Origin: Sphingobacterium sp. SGG-5
GTDB lineage: Bacteria > Bacteroidota > Bacteroidia > Sphingobacteriales > Sphingobacteriaceae
Assembly: GCF_011043525.1 (NCBI RefSeq)
Contig: NZ_JAAKGO010000006.1
Span: forward strand, 248,001 to 312,000
DNA length: 64,000 nt
Direction: 5' to 3'
Under the pieces are notes generated by a model. It was given only the letters and a program-made list of their open reading frames with translations. It had not been told where the DNA came from and searched no databases. The translations under genes and the position numbers were made by a program. Shown here piece by piece: positions 19,901 through 28,913 of this stretch (position 1 is the stretch's first letter; each line of letters begins with the position of its first letter).

Positions 19901-21460
19901 ATGAAAAGCATACAATATATAGCGAGTGTCTTGATTTTGGCTATAGGAATAGTCTCCTGTGCCCGGAATTATGACCTGTCTTATGTAGACGGTTTTAATC
20001 CTACTGGCGGAGACTCCGTAGGCATGGATGTCGATACCTCTTCGGCCTTGGTCGACCGCTCGAAATACGGCAGTGCCCGTATCTATCCAGGGTTGGTCGA
20101 TCTGGATGTGCCGCGACTGGACAACGTGACGGCCGAAATTGACGTCAGCGTACTGCCACAGCCGGCAAGTGTGTACCGTATCTCGGTCTCCCAGATACCG
20201 GCTTTCAGTATAGGCTACTATGCTCCGGCAGGAGAATTGATCAAAATCACGGTGCCTGAGGGTAAATATGGTCTTTACGCGCAGATAGGCGTACATACGG
20301 ACAATCTGTCCGCCGTCGAGGCAGCACGCCGTGATCCTTTGATCTTCACCCGAAAGGCCTTGATACCGGGAGGAACCAACTATGTACGCAATCCGTATGG
20401 AGGCTTGATCTGGATCTTTGCTACGGTACCCTATGCCGAGCCGATCCAGCTGACCTTATCGGGTGTGGTCAAATCGCCCGATTTTGTCTATGGCGAGTCA
20501 GACGATGCGAGCTGGAAAGAAGAAGTGATGCAGTCTAAGGTGCCCTGGCTCGAATTGAGGGCTTCTTCTATTGTATTCTCGGTACCCACAGAACGCGTTC
20601 AAAATTTTATCCGTACAGGACGATTGGTCTCGATGGAAGATGCGATGCGCGAGTGGGAGAACGTGTTTGCCAAGGACTATTACGAATGGATGGGGTTTGA
20701 GACAGATATCAGCGCACCTTTGATCGACCGCAAGCCGCTCTCACCCGAGCGGATGGTATTGGATATTCACCCCGTCGTCGGGTATGGGCACAACGGTTCG
20801 CCGGTGGTGGCACAGGACGACAACGGTTGGTTGAGCGAAGCTGTAGGAGCACAGGCGGTTCGTGAAGGAAATGTGTGGGGTACTGCACATGAGTTTGGAC
20901 ACAACTACCAGCAAACTGCTGTTTGGAGTTGGAATGGATTGGGTGAGACCTCCAACAACCTGTTTAGTTTTAAGATCGCACACCGCAATGGCATTAATCG
21001 GGTCGGGCAGCACCCACAGGTGCGTGCACAGTTTCCGCTAGCCGTACAGGCAGCGAAAGAACGCGGAGGTGCCGATGGTGCTACCCTGAATGCGGGACAC
21101 CATGCCGCAGGCAATCCCTTTTATAAGATCACGCCTTTTGCACAGATTTTTGCCAAACTACGGAGCTTGGACAACCCTTCGGACGAAGAGTTTGGCTGGA
21201 GCTTTATGCCCTTCTTGTACAAACGCGCGCGGCACGTGGAGTACACGGCGATCTCCGACCTCGACAAGCGGGACTTCTTTTATGAGGCGCTGTGTGATTA
21301 CGCAAAGCAGGATATGTATCCTTTCTTTAACGCCTGGGATATCAAGTTGAGCAGTTATTCGAGAGAACGTATGGCTATTAAGTATCCGCGGATGACGACC
21401 AAGCTGTGGGAATACCAGCCATTGGACGGTACCGGTGGGGATGCGATTATTGATTTTTAA
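19901..21460 (+). CDS. M60-family (enhancin/mucinase-like) zinc metallopeptidase, lipoprotein
   Basis: A 519-residue lipoprotein (Cys20 in IVSC). The M60 active site is complete: HEFGH at 330-334, then NYQQ, with the downstream Glu in GLGETSNN (Glu349). His330 and His334 bind zinc and Glu331 is catalytic in this family. An N-terminal beta-sandwich comes first (PASVYRISVSQIPAFSIGYYAP, PEGKYGLYAQIGVHTDN). Characterised M60 peptidases cut mucins and other O-glycoproteins. Its place between two LamG lipoproteins in a PUL suggests action on host-type glycoproteins or proteoglycans at the cell surface. Substrate is inferred. Confidence 0.92.
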   Translation: MKSIQYIASVLILAIGIVSCARNYDLSYVDGFNPTGGDSVGMDVDTSSALVDRSKYGSARIYPGLVDLDVPRLDNVTAEIDVSVLPQPASVYRISVSQIPAFSIGYYAPAGELIKITVPEGKYGLYAQIGVHTDNLSAVEAARRDPLIFTRKALIPGGTNYVRNPYGGLIWIFATVPYAEPIQLTLSGVVKSPDFVYGESDDASWKEEVMQSKVPWLELRASSIVFSVPTERVQNFIRTGRLVSMEDAMREWENVFAKDYYEWMGFETDISAPLIDRKPLSPERMVLDIHPVVGYGHNGSPVVAQDDNGWLSEAVGAQAVREGNVWGTAHEFGHNYQQTAVWSWNGLGETSNNLFSFKIAHRNGINRVGQHPQVRAQFPLAVQAAKERGGADGATLNAGHHAAGNPFYKITPFAQIFAKLRSLDNPSDEEFGWSFMPFLYKRARHVEYTAISDLDKRDFFYEALCDYAKQDMYPFFNAWDIKLSSYSRERMAIKYPRMTTKLWEYQPLDGTGGDAIIDF

Positions 21461-21469
21461 ACGACGACG

Positions 21470-23209
21470 ATGAATATGAAAAATTTGTTAAATAAGATAT
21501 TTTTAGGAATAGGGCTTCTGTCTGTGCTGTCCTGCACCGTATTTGACGATCCAGCACCTATATTCGAAGAAGAGGTGTCCTCATTGGAGATCAATAAACG
21601 TAGGGTGCTGTTGATCAATGTGGATGGTGCAGTCGGTGAGATCGTACAGGAAGTGATGCCTCCACGTATTGCAGCACTGCTTGCAAATAGTAAGTATACC
21701 TTCGGTGGGTTATCCGATGCGAATACCAACTATGCCTCGACTTGGGCGAGCATAGCCAAAGGGGTGCCGGTCTCTAAGCATCAGATCACCAGCGATGATT
21801 TTGCGGTGCACACAGGCGATGACGAATCGCACGAATCTATACCTTATTTCCCTAGCTTCATGTACAGGCTGGAAGAGATCAAGCCGCACTACAAAACCAG
21901 TATCGTGATGAGGGATGAGAATATGGCCAAAGAACTTTTTAACGAGGTCGAAAACAGGCATTTCTTTGCCACGGATGCAGAAGTAGCCGACTATACTGAA
22001 AACTACCTCAAGACCTCAAAGGATATGCTGACGATCGTTCAGTTGTCTTCGGTCATGGAGGCCGGACGTGCTACGGGCTTCTCCGGCACAAATGGAGACT
22101 ACACCGCGGCCATACAGACGGTAGACGGTTATATCGGGCAATTGGTCGATGCGGTCAAAGCACGGGAGACCTACGCCGACGAAGAGTGGCTGATCATCGT
22201 CCAGTCCAACAATGGAGGCTCCGGTCTGGAGACAGGAGGAGGGGATTTTGAATCGAAGAATATCTTTGTGATCCTGAACCATCCTCGTTTTCAACCTTAC
22301 GAGTACGTGCCGCACTATCTGTCGGGGGCACGGTTTTACAAAACAAGTAGAAGCCGTACCGACTACGATGCAAATGGTGTAGAAGCGACCAACAGCACCT
22401 CCTACAATATGACTGGTGATGAAATGACAGTAGAGTTTTTTTTGAAAGCCAATGAGATATATGAGTCTGTCAGTAATACGTTTGTTTTTGGAAAAGCCGG
22501 TATAACAAACCAAAATAACAAAACAGATGAAGGATGGTTCATCTTGCAAAGAAGCAAGGGAACTGGTGTTTATGTTGTCATGAGTGACAAAACTTCCTTG
22601 ACCACACTCGATGGTTTTGCAACTCCTTATACCAAAGGAAAGTGGGACCACATGGCGATGACAATTAAAAAGACAGGTACAACAGTAAACAGAAGTATGT
22701 ACAGCAATGGAGTGCTGATCTCGTCGACAGACTTTACGGTGGCCGCCAATGCGACGCTCAACAATACGGCGCCGTTTCGTATACAACATGGTCTTGAACA
22801 CAACTCTTTCCACAATCAAGATACGGAGCTTTCCGAGATCCGTATTTTTAACAAGGCACTCACAAGAGCGGATATCGAGCGACATGCCTGCCTGTTGGAG
22901 CTGCCCGAATCGGATCCGTCTTATGCGGATCTGACCGGCTACTATCCGTTGAAAGAGGACTTTAACAATAGGATAGCGACCGGACCAAATTTGGTACAGA
23001 TGGGGACCGCACCGCTCGAACACCTTCCGGCAACCGGAGTAGCTACCTTTTGCGATACGGATCCCAGAAAGGTGACCGTATTGACCAACATAGACGCTGC
23101 ACCTTTGATTTTCTATTGGTTGAGACAACGCTATGAGACCTATGGCTGGTCTACAGCCGATCTCTTAAAACCTTTTGAGTTAGAGTTTTTAGGGGGAGAC
23201 AATAATTAA
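21470..23209 (+). CDS. Lipoprotein with alkaline-phosphatase-like domain and LamG domain (DUF4983-like), second copy
   Basis: A 579-residue lipoprotein (Cys22 in LSC; ATG at 21476 is an equally possible start). It is paralogous in layout to 18170-19888. The first half has VLLINVDGAVGEIVQEVMPP and TWASIAKGVPVSKHQITSDD; the late metal motif reads QSNNGG instead of SDHG. The second half is a clear LamG domain (MTVEFFLKANEIYESVSNTF, KWDHMAMTIKKTG, LSEIRIFNKALTRADIERHA). It flanks the M60 gene on the other side, 9 bp after it. Probably a surface glycan-binding pseudoenzyme; catalysis cannot be excluded. Confidence 0.78.
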   Translation: MNMKNLLNKIFLGIGLLSVLSCTVFDDPAPIFEEEVSSLEINKRRVLLINVDGAVGEIVQEVMPPRIAALLANSKYTFGGLSDANTNYASTWASIAKGVPVSKHQITSDDFAVHTGDDESHESIPYFPSFMYRLEEIKPHYKTSIVMRDENMAKELFNEVENRHFFATDAEVADYTENYLKTSKDMLTIVQLSSVMEAGRATGFSGTNGDYTAAIQTVDGYIGQLVDAVKARETYADEEWLIIVQSNNGGSGLETGGGDFESKNIFVILNHPRFQPYEYVPHYLSGARFYKTSRSRTDYDANGVEATNSTSYNMTGDEMTVEFFLKANEIYESVSNTFVFGKAGITNQNNKTDEGWFILQRSKGTGVYVVMSDKTSLTTLDGFATPYTKGKWDHMAMTIKKTGTTVNRSMYSNGVLISSTDFTVAANATLNNTAPFRIQHGLEHNSFHNQDTELSEIRIFNKALTRADIERHACLLELPESDPSYADLTGYYPLKEDFNNRIATGPNLVQMGTAPLEHLPATGVATFCDTDPRKVTVLTNIDAAPLIFYWLRQRYETYGWSTADLLKPFELEFLGGDNN

Positions 23210-23216
23210 TGAGATC

Positions 23217-24968
23217 ATGAAGAAGAGAATTTGCAACATATTGCTGGTACTGTTTACGTTCAGTACATGGTATGCCTGTACAGAGAAGGTATTGATCTTG
23301 CCGGAGGAGACGTCCGACAATCTGGAAATACTGCCCACACGCCCGCCTTTGAGACCGAGTGAAGTGGAGGTGTATTCTGCCTTCTATCATTCGATAGAGA
23401 TTCAGTATCCCGAAGTACAACCCGATCGGGCTGTGAAAAGTATCATCACATATATGGGAGACGATAACCAGGTGAAGACGATCGAAGTGACTGATTTTGA
23501 TCAGGTCGTCACGATAGAGAACCTCAGCCTGCGGGAGTATGAGTTTAAGATCACCTATGTGACGGCAGACGGGGTAACTTCCCGGACAGTGGTCAAAAAA
23601 GCGACCCCGTACGCCGCGCTGACGGATTATCCTTTTGCCACACTGGAGGGGTATGGTGAGTTTGGTGTCGTGTATGTGCATTGGGAAAATGTAACCGATC
23701 GTGAAGTGGAGGTAGTGGTGAAGTATGAGGAAGGCGGACAGACCAAATCGGCATCCAAGTTGAGTGCCAAGCTGCGCGATACCCTTGCTATTCGTAATCT
23801 ACCCAATGCGGATGTTGCTTTTGATGTACAGGTCAAGGATCCGGTACGTGAGTATGCTTCGGAGGTGAAACAACTGACCATCAATGCGGGTCTGTCGGTA
23901 GAAGATTATGCGCTTTCCACGTTGGAAGCTGCTACGGGATTTGGACGGGCATTTTTGACCTGGGTAAATCCACAGCAGGCAGATTTGCGATTGGATCTAT
24001 CCTATGTGGTCAGCGGACAGACCAAGACGGCAACCTACGAAAGCACGGCAGAAGATGGTGCTTATACCCTCGTCAACCTGCCGGAAGGTGCGATGAATAT
24101 TGTCGCCAAATTCACCAATACGGAAGCCGACGAAGAGTCTGATAATAAGACGGTAGCCGTAACTGTAGACAAGGGCGTGAAAGAGACGGTGAGTGAGGGC
24201 GTGACGGTGAGTTCGTATGGATTCAATTTGGGAGCACTAAGGGTCAAAAATCCTGCATCTATACCCGTAGATGTGAAAGTGACCTATAAGGACAAAACCG
24301 GAAGTGATCAGGAAGAAACCTTTACTGTCCCTGCCAATACTATAAAGTATTCGGTGCCTTTGCACCGTGTGATGGCGGGGTCAAGTATTGATGTAGAGAT
24401 TACGGATGATATCGGAACATTGAACAGAACGATTAGTTCTACGATAAGCGATGCCCCTCTTAGTCCGACCAATATAGAACTCAATAGAACAGGATGGGGA
24501 GCAACCTCCAGTTCATTCAGAATTTCAGGTGCTGGTGTTCGTTATACTGCAGACAGGCTTTTGGATGGACTTTTTGGAGCTACAAATGTAGACAATGGCT
24601 GGGTGAACGAATGGGGACGTAGCGATATTGATGCATTGGGAAAACCTAGTAACGTGTTTCCTCATTACATTCAGGTAGATATGCTGGAAGTCAAATATGT
24701 GACCGGGATTAGTTTTGTTAACCATACGAATGGTGTACAGGACGGACCGGGAACATTTACCATACAGTATAGCTTTGATGGAGTGACATTCCATGATGGA
24801 CAGACGATGACGAGGACAAATGCAGGAGCGAATGCCCGAACACATCATTATCTCGATGAGCCACTGTTGGCAAGGTATATACGGGTTTATATTACAGCCG
24901 GAGACCGTAGTGCCAGTAACGATGCTGTAGTTCGTTTAGCCGAATTTTATGTGTACGGAAGAGAATAA
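23217..24968 (+). CDS. DUF4998-like lipoprotein with Ig/FN3-like repeats and C-terminal F5/8 type C (discoidin/CBM32-like) domain
   Basis: A 583-residue lipoprotein (Cys21 in WYAC). Residues about 40-420 contain a DUF4998-like start (LRPSEVEVYSAFYHSIEIQY) and three to four FN3-like repeats, two beginning YPFATLEGYGEFGVVYVHW and YALSTLEAATGFGRAFLTW. Residues about 430-583 are an F5/8C domain: ADRLLDGLFG, PHYIQVDMLEVKYVTGISFV, FTIQYSFDGVTFHDG, ARYIRVYITAG. That fold often binds galactose- or glucuronate-type sugars. It is probably a cell-surface glycan-binding protein of the PUL; no catalytic motif is seen. Confidence 0.8.
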   Translation: MKKRICNILLVLFTFSTWYACTEKVLILPEETSDNLEILPTRPPLRPSEVEVYSAFYHSIEIQYPEVQPDRAVKSIITYMGDDNQVKTIEVTDFDQVVTIENLSLREYEFKITYVTADGVTSRTVVKKATPYAALTDYPFATLEGYGEFGVVYVHWENVTDREVEVVVKYEEGGQTKSASKLSAKLRDTLAIRNLPNADVAFDVQVKDPVREYASEVKQLTINAGLSVEDYALSTLEAATGFGRAFLTWVNPQQADLRLDLSYVVSGQTKTATYESTAEDGAYTLVNLPEGAMNIVAKFTNTEADEESDNKTVAVTVDKGVKETVSEGVTVSSYGFNLGALRVKNPASIPVDVKVTYKDKTGSDQEETFTVPANTIKYSVPLHRVMAGSSIDVEITDDIGTLNRTISSTISDAPLSPTNIELNRTGWGATSSSFRISGAGVRYTADRLLDGLFGATNVDNGWVNEWGRSDIDALGKPSNVFPHYIQVDMLEVKYVTGISFVNHTNGVQDGPGTFTIQYSFDGVTFHDGQTMTRTNAGANARTHHYLDEPLLARYIRVYITAGDRSASNDAVVRLAEFYVYGRE

Positions 24969-24973
24969 TTAAG

Positions 24974-26230
24974 ATGATGAACAGAAGAGATATTATCAAA
25001 TTAGGAACCCTATTTGGTCTGGGAGGAGTCGCTGTCGATGCTTTGGCTTCGGATAGCCATCGTACGGAGACGAAGCCTATAGGCGATCGCGCCTACTGGG
25101 TGTCTGTGCTGAGCCGCATCGCTACGCCGATACTGGACAATATCAGCAAACAGACCTTGCGTAGGAACATGCCGATGGAGGTGAGCCCTACTTTTGATAA
25201 GCGTGATCCGGGTGTAGGCTATCTTGAAGCCTTCGGACGTCTGCTGGCGGGAATGGCTCCCTGGCTGGCCCTGCCCGATGACGGGTCGGAAGAAGGCAAG
25301 CTCCGGCAGAAATTCAGAGAACAGGCCTTGTTGGGCATACAATATGGTGTAGACCCCGCATCTCCGGATTATTTCACCTGGAGAGGTCCTTCGTCGCAGA
25401 CTTTGGTAGATGCGGCACATCTGGCGCAGGCTTTCCTGCGTGCACCGCAAGCCTTGTGGCAACCCCTGTCCGATCGGACGAAGGAGCGGGTCATTGAAGA
25501 GTTTAAGCTATTGCGCAAGATACGGCCCAACGAAAGCAACTGGCTGTTGTTTGCGGCCATGACCGAAACATTCTTGTATAGCATCGGTGAGGAACCGGTA
25601 CGGCAAAAAATTGACTACGCGGTGCATAAATTTGATCAGGAGTGGTATGTAGGAGACGGATGGTACAGTGACGGCGCGCGGTTCAGTTTTGATCATTACA
25701 ATGGCTATGTGATCCATTGTATGCAGACAGAGGCGCTAAAGCATAATCTGTCCGCCAACGCTAAATACGAAGAGATGTACGACCGGGCGTACAAACGTAT
25801 GCAGCGCTATGCCCATCACTTGGAGCGGATGATATCGCCACAAGGGTATCCTTTGGTGGTAGGTCGATCCTCTACGTACAGGAATGCGGCTTTCCAACCC
25901 TTGGCGGCGGTGATCCTGGACAACAAGTTGCCCAAGGACATCAGCAGGGGGCAGGCCAGGGCAGCGCTTACGGCCGTACTCCACCATATCTATGTCGAAA
26001 AGACATTCGGCAAGTCGGGATGGCTGACCATGGGGGTTGTCGGTGACCGACAGACGAATCTGGCGGATTATTATACGAACGCTGGTTCCATGTATGTTGC
26101 GTCGTTGTCTTTTCTGCCGTTGGGCCTGCCCGCTGCAGATGAATTTTGGACATGTGTTCCGCAACAATGGACTAGTCAGAAAATATGGGAAGGGGAACCC
26201 TTTCCGAAAGATTATTATGTGAATTATTAG
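24974..26230 (+). CDS. DUF2264-type (alpha/alpha)6-barrel protein with Tat-like signal
   Basis: A 418-residue exported protein. The start NRRDIIKLGTLFGLGG is a Tat-like signal (twin Arg then hydrophobic run), unlike the lipoprotein signals of its neighbours. The body matches DUF2264 (YWVSVLSRIATPIL, FGRLLAGMAPWLALPDDG, NESNWLLFAAMTETFLY, WYVGDGWYSDGARFSFDHYNG). These are helical barrel proteins related to glycoside hydrolases and found in PULs for uronic-acid-containing glycans. Its position right before GH88 supports a role in trimming such oligosaccharides. Exact activity unknown. Its TAG stop touches a heptamer repeat array. Confidence 0.82.
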   Translation: MMNRRDIIKLGTLFGLGGVAVDALASDSHRTETKPIGDRAYWVSVLSRIATPILDNISKQTLRRNMPMEVSPTFDKRDPGVGYLEAFGRLLAGMAPWLALPDDGSEEGKLRQKFREQALLGIQYGVDPASPDYFTWRGPSSQTLVDAAHLAQAFLRAPQALWQPLSDRTKERVIEEFKLLRKIRPNESNWLLFAAMTETFLYSIGEEPVRQKIDYAVHKFDQEWYVGDGWYSDGARFSFDHYNGYVIHCMQTEALKHNLSANAKYEEMYDRAYKRMQRYAHHLERMISPQGYPLVVGRSSTYRNAAFQPLAAVILDNKLPKDISRGQARAALTAVLHHIYVEKTFGKSGWLTMGVVGDRQTNLADYYTNAGSMYVASLSFLPLGLPAADEFWTCVPQQWTSQKIWEGEPFPKDYYVNY

Positions 26231-26258
26231 AATTACGAATTACGAATTACGAATTACG
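26231..26258 (+). repeat. Heptamer array AATTACG x4
   Basis: Four exact tandem copies of AATTACG begin directly after the stop codon of the DUF2264 gene, followed by AATTTG. The rest of the 126-bp spacer up to the GH88 start is AT-rich without a gene. A similar array sits right after the GH88 stop. Confidence 0.9.
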
Positions 26259-26356
26259 AATTTGACAAGCTTAAGCCGCTTATTTACAATTTAGCAAATT
26301 AACGATTTAACAATTTTACCCTTTTACAAATTAACAGTTTCATACTAAACAATATC

Positions 26357-27619
26357 ATGCTGAAAACCATTTACGTTTTAACGCTTTTTACTTTTTTTAT
26401 CGGGCTTACGTCATGTGCAAGCCAGAAGCCGGCTAAGAGCTTCCATTTATCTCTGGATAAGGGATTTGTTGAACAGCAGCTGGAGGATGCTACCCAACAG
26501 ATCAAATACTTGGCATCATCTATACAAGAAAAGGATATGCCGACGACTTTTTCCAAAGGCAGGTATATCAATTGGGGAAGCAGCTGGTGGTGTTCGGGCT
26601 TTTATCCCGGTACGGTGCTGTACCTTTACGAATTTTCCAAAGACCCTGCGTTGCTGGCGGAGGCCAACCGCAAATTGCATGAGTTGGAAAAAGAAAAAAA
26701 TAACAAAGGCACGCATGACTTGGGTTTCATGCTGTATTGCAGTTTCGGCAATGCCTTGCGGCTCACGGGTGATTCGGCGAAGTATGTACCGATATTGACA
26801 ACAGGAGCAGAGTCCTTGTCCACCCGGTATAAGGATGCCACGAAGGCCATCCGTTCGTGGGACGGCGGAAAGGACTGGGATGGCAAGCCTTGGGCCTATC
26901 CGGTCATCATCGACAACATGATGAATCTGGAGTTTTTGGCAGAGGTGTCCAAGATGACGGGCAACAAGAAGTATATGGATATCGCGATAACGCACGCCAA
27001 TACAACTATGACCCATCACTTCCGTAAAGACTACAGCTCCTACCATGTTGTCGACTACGACAAAAAGACAGGAGAAGTGATCGCCAGGAAAACGGCACAA
27101 GGAGCATTTGATGAGTCGGGCTGGTCACGGGGACAAGCCTGGGCATTGTACGGCTATACGATGATGTACCGTGAGACAGGAGACAAAAAATATCTTGAGC
27201 AAGCCAAAGGAATTGCGAAGTATTACCTGAATCATCCGAATCTTCCGGCAGATCTGGTACCCTATTGGGATATGGACCAGAATAAATTGACACCGGATAG
27301 TAAATATTATAAGCAAAAAGATCTGAAGGATGTATCAGCGGCATCTGTAATGGCTTCGGCACTGATCGAACTGGCACAGTATACCAAAGGCAAGGAAAGC
27401 CAAAATTATCTTTCGAAAGCGGAGATCATGCTGCAATCCTTGTCGAAAGCGCCGTACAAAGCTGCCTATAAGGAAGTGGGTGGATATATCCTCAAGCACA
27501 GCGTAGGCTCGGTACCGCACAAGACAGAAGTGGATGTACCCTTGACTTATGCGGACTATTACTATGTAGAAGCGTTGATCCGCTATCGGAGATTGTTGAA
27601 CGGAGAGAAAGTCGTTTAG
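26357..27619 (+). CDS. GH88 unsaturated glucuronyl hydrolase, lipoprotein
   Basis: A 420-residue protein with a lipoprotein signal (Cys20 in LTSC). The (alpha/alpha)6 barrel of family GH88 is clear: NWGSSWWCSGFYPG, HDLGFMLYCSFGNALR (Asp121), YPVIIDNMMNLEFL (Asp186), ESGWSRGQAWALYGY and the end PLTYADYYYVEALIRY. The two Asp residues match the catalytic pair of the family, and the length is normal. GH88 enzymes remove the 4,5-unsaturated uronic acid left at the non-reducing end by polysaccharide lyases, so it should act on products of the PL8 lyase two genes downstream. It is flanked on both sides by AATTACG-type heptamer arrays. Confidence 0.95.
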   Translation: MLKTIYVLTLFTFFIGLTSCASQKPAKSFHLSLDKGFVEQQLEDATQQIKYLASSIQEKDMPTTFSKGRYINWGSSWWCSGFYPGTVLYLYEFSKDPALLAEANRKLHELEKEKNNKGTHDLGFMLYCSFGNALRLTGDSAKYVPILTTGAESLSTRYKDATKAIRSWDGGKDWDGKPWAYPVIIDNMMNLEFLAEVSKMTGNKKYMDIAITHANTTMTHHFRKDYSSYHVVDYDKKTGEVIARKTAQGAFDESGWSRGQAWALYGYTMMYRETGDKKYLEQAKGIAKYYLNHPNLPADLVPYWDMDQNKLTPDSKYYKQKDLKDVSAASVMASALIELAQYTKGKESQNYLSKAEIMLQSLSKAPYKAAYKEVGGYILKHSVGSVPHKTEVDVPLTYADYYYVEALIRYRRLLNGEKVV

Positions 27620-27620
27620 G

Positions 27621-27699
27621 AATTACGAATTGAAAATTATGAATTACGAATTCAACATCAAAGTAATTCATAATTCATAATTCGTCATTCATAATTCAT
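27621..27699. repeat. Opposed heptamer arrays forming an imperfect hairpin
   Basis: Five AATT-type heptamers (AATTACG, AATTGAA, AATTATG, AATTACG, AATTCAA) at 27621-27655 are followed by five of the opposite sense (AATTCAT, AATTCAT, AATTCGT, CATTCAT, AATTCAT) at 27665-27699. As a result 27636-27652 and 27679-27695 are complementary at 16 of 17 positions. It starts one base after the GH88 stop and ends 7 bp before the next gene. It could act as an RNA hairpin in the operon or simply be a repeat insertion. Confidence 0.85.
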
Positions 27700-27706
27700 A
27701 AAAGGA

Positions 27707-28888
27707 ATGGTACTACAAAAAAACTATAAAGCATTTCTCATGGTCTGCATGGTCTGGCCGATGTTGGCTCTGGCCCAAAAAGAGGTAGGCCCGTATCGTT
27801 TTGATCACGGCCCCTACCTGCAGGGGCTGACCGATGAGCGGGTAACGGTCTATTTTACGACTTCTGAAAAAGGTTTTTCGAGCATAGAATTGCGTGAGCC
27901 CAACGACGGGACGATCACACGGCATGTAACGATAGATGATGGCTTGATACAGGCCAACAATACTTTGAATGCTATTGCATTGAAGGGATTAAAGCCCGAT
28001 ACACGGTATGAGTACCGCTTGTTCTCGACGCGGATCAAGCAGTTCAGGCTGTCCCGCAATGTGTATACGGACACGATACGCACGGACTGGTATAGCTTTA
28101 AGACTGTGAACCCGAAGGCTGCGGGCTGTACATTTGTGACGACAAGCGATATCCACGACGATGCCAAGAAATACGAACGACTGCTGTCGCATACTGCCGT
28201 AGATCAGGCGGATATGGTGTTTTTATTGGGGGATATCCTCAGCCATTTCAGCCGGGAGGGGCAGCCCTACAGCAGTTTTATCGATGTCTCTGTTGATAAG
28301 TTTGCCAAGGAAATTCCCTTTGTGCTGATCCGCGGCAACCACGATACGCGAGGATCTCTCTCGCGCACGTACGACCGGTATATACAGCGTCCAGACAAAC
28401 ATTTTTACGGTGTCTACTCTCTGGGGGATACATTTTTTATCCTATTGGATACCGGAGAGGACAAGCCCGATTCGCACCACGACTATTCGGGACTGACAGC
28501 TTTTGAAGATTACCGCAAAGAGCAGGCAGAGTGGCTGAAACAAGTGGTCAAAACAAAAGCATTCAAAGCGGCAAAGCATCGGATCGTGATGGCGCATATC
28601 CCGCCGATCAAGGATGACGGTACGAGCACAAGGGTGAGCGTACATGGTCCGGATATGGTGTACAAACTGTATTTGCCTATCCTGAACAAAGAGAAGATAG
28701 ACCTGATGATCTCGGGGCATACGCACCGGTTCCAACTGATCGAAAAGAATAAAAATGTCAACAATTTTCCGATCCTCATCAATGACAACGACAGCATGTC
28801 CCTCTATACAGTCTCCGCAAAAGGGGTACATGTGAAGACCGTGAACAGTACGGGAGAAGTGACGATGGAAAGGACGTTTGTAAGATAA
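27707..28888 (+). CDS. Secreted calcineurin-like metallophosphoesterase with N-terminal FN3-like domain
   Basis: A 393-residue protein with a signal peptide cut near LALAQ. Residues about 30-135 form a purple-acid-phosphatase-type FN3 domain (GPYLQGLTDERVTVYFTT, LKPDTRYEYRL). The metallophosphoesterase core has all five metal motifs: DIHDD at about 147, LLGDIL at about 175, GNHD at about 209, AHIPP at about 297 and GHTHRF at about 336. It should hydrolyse a phosphate ester in the periplasm or outside; the substrate is not apparent. Its place between GH88 and the PL8 lyase hints at a phosphorylated glycan or nutrient recovery, but that is inference. Confidence 0.88.
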   Translation: MVLQKNYKAFLMVCMVWPMLALAQKEVGPYRFDHGPYLQGLTDERVTVYFTTSEKGFSSIELREPNDGTITRHVTIDDGLIQANNTLNAIALKGLKPDTRYEYRLFSTRIKQFRLSRNVYTDTIRTDWYSFKTVNPKAAGCTFVTTSDIHDDAKKYERLLSHTAVDQADMVFLLGDILSHFSREGQPYSSFIDVSVDKFAKEIPFVLIRGNHDTRGSLSRTYDRYIQRPDKHFYGVYSLGDTFFILLDTGEDKPDSHHDYSGLTAFEDYRKEQAEWLKQVVKTKAFKAAKHRIVMAHIPPIKDDGTSTRVSVHGPDMVYKLYLPILNKEKIDLMISGHTHRFQLIEKNKNVNNFPILINDNDSMSLYTVSAKGVHVKTVNSTGEVTMERTFVR

Positions 28889-28913
28889 TCTAAAAACATA
28901 GAGTTAACCTGAT

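Noticed and set aside
22016..23128. A 370-codon open frame on the minus strand
   Set aside because: Antisense to the second alkaline-phosphatase/LamG lipoprotein, whose domains are recognisable; the antisense product has no signal, motif or start context.
26231..27706. Insertion sequence or transposon around GH88
   Set aside because: There are short heptamer arrays on both sides but no transposase, no clear terminal inverted repeats and no target-site duplication.
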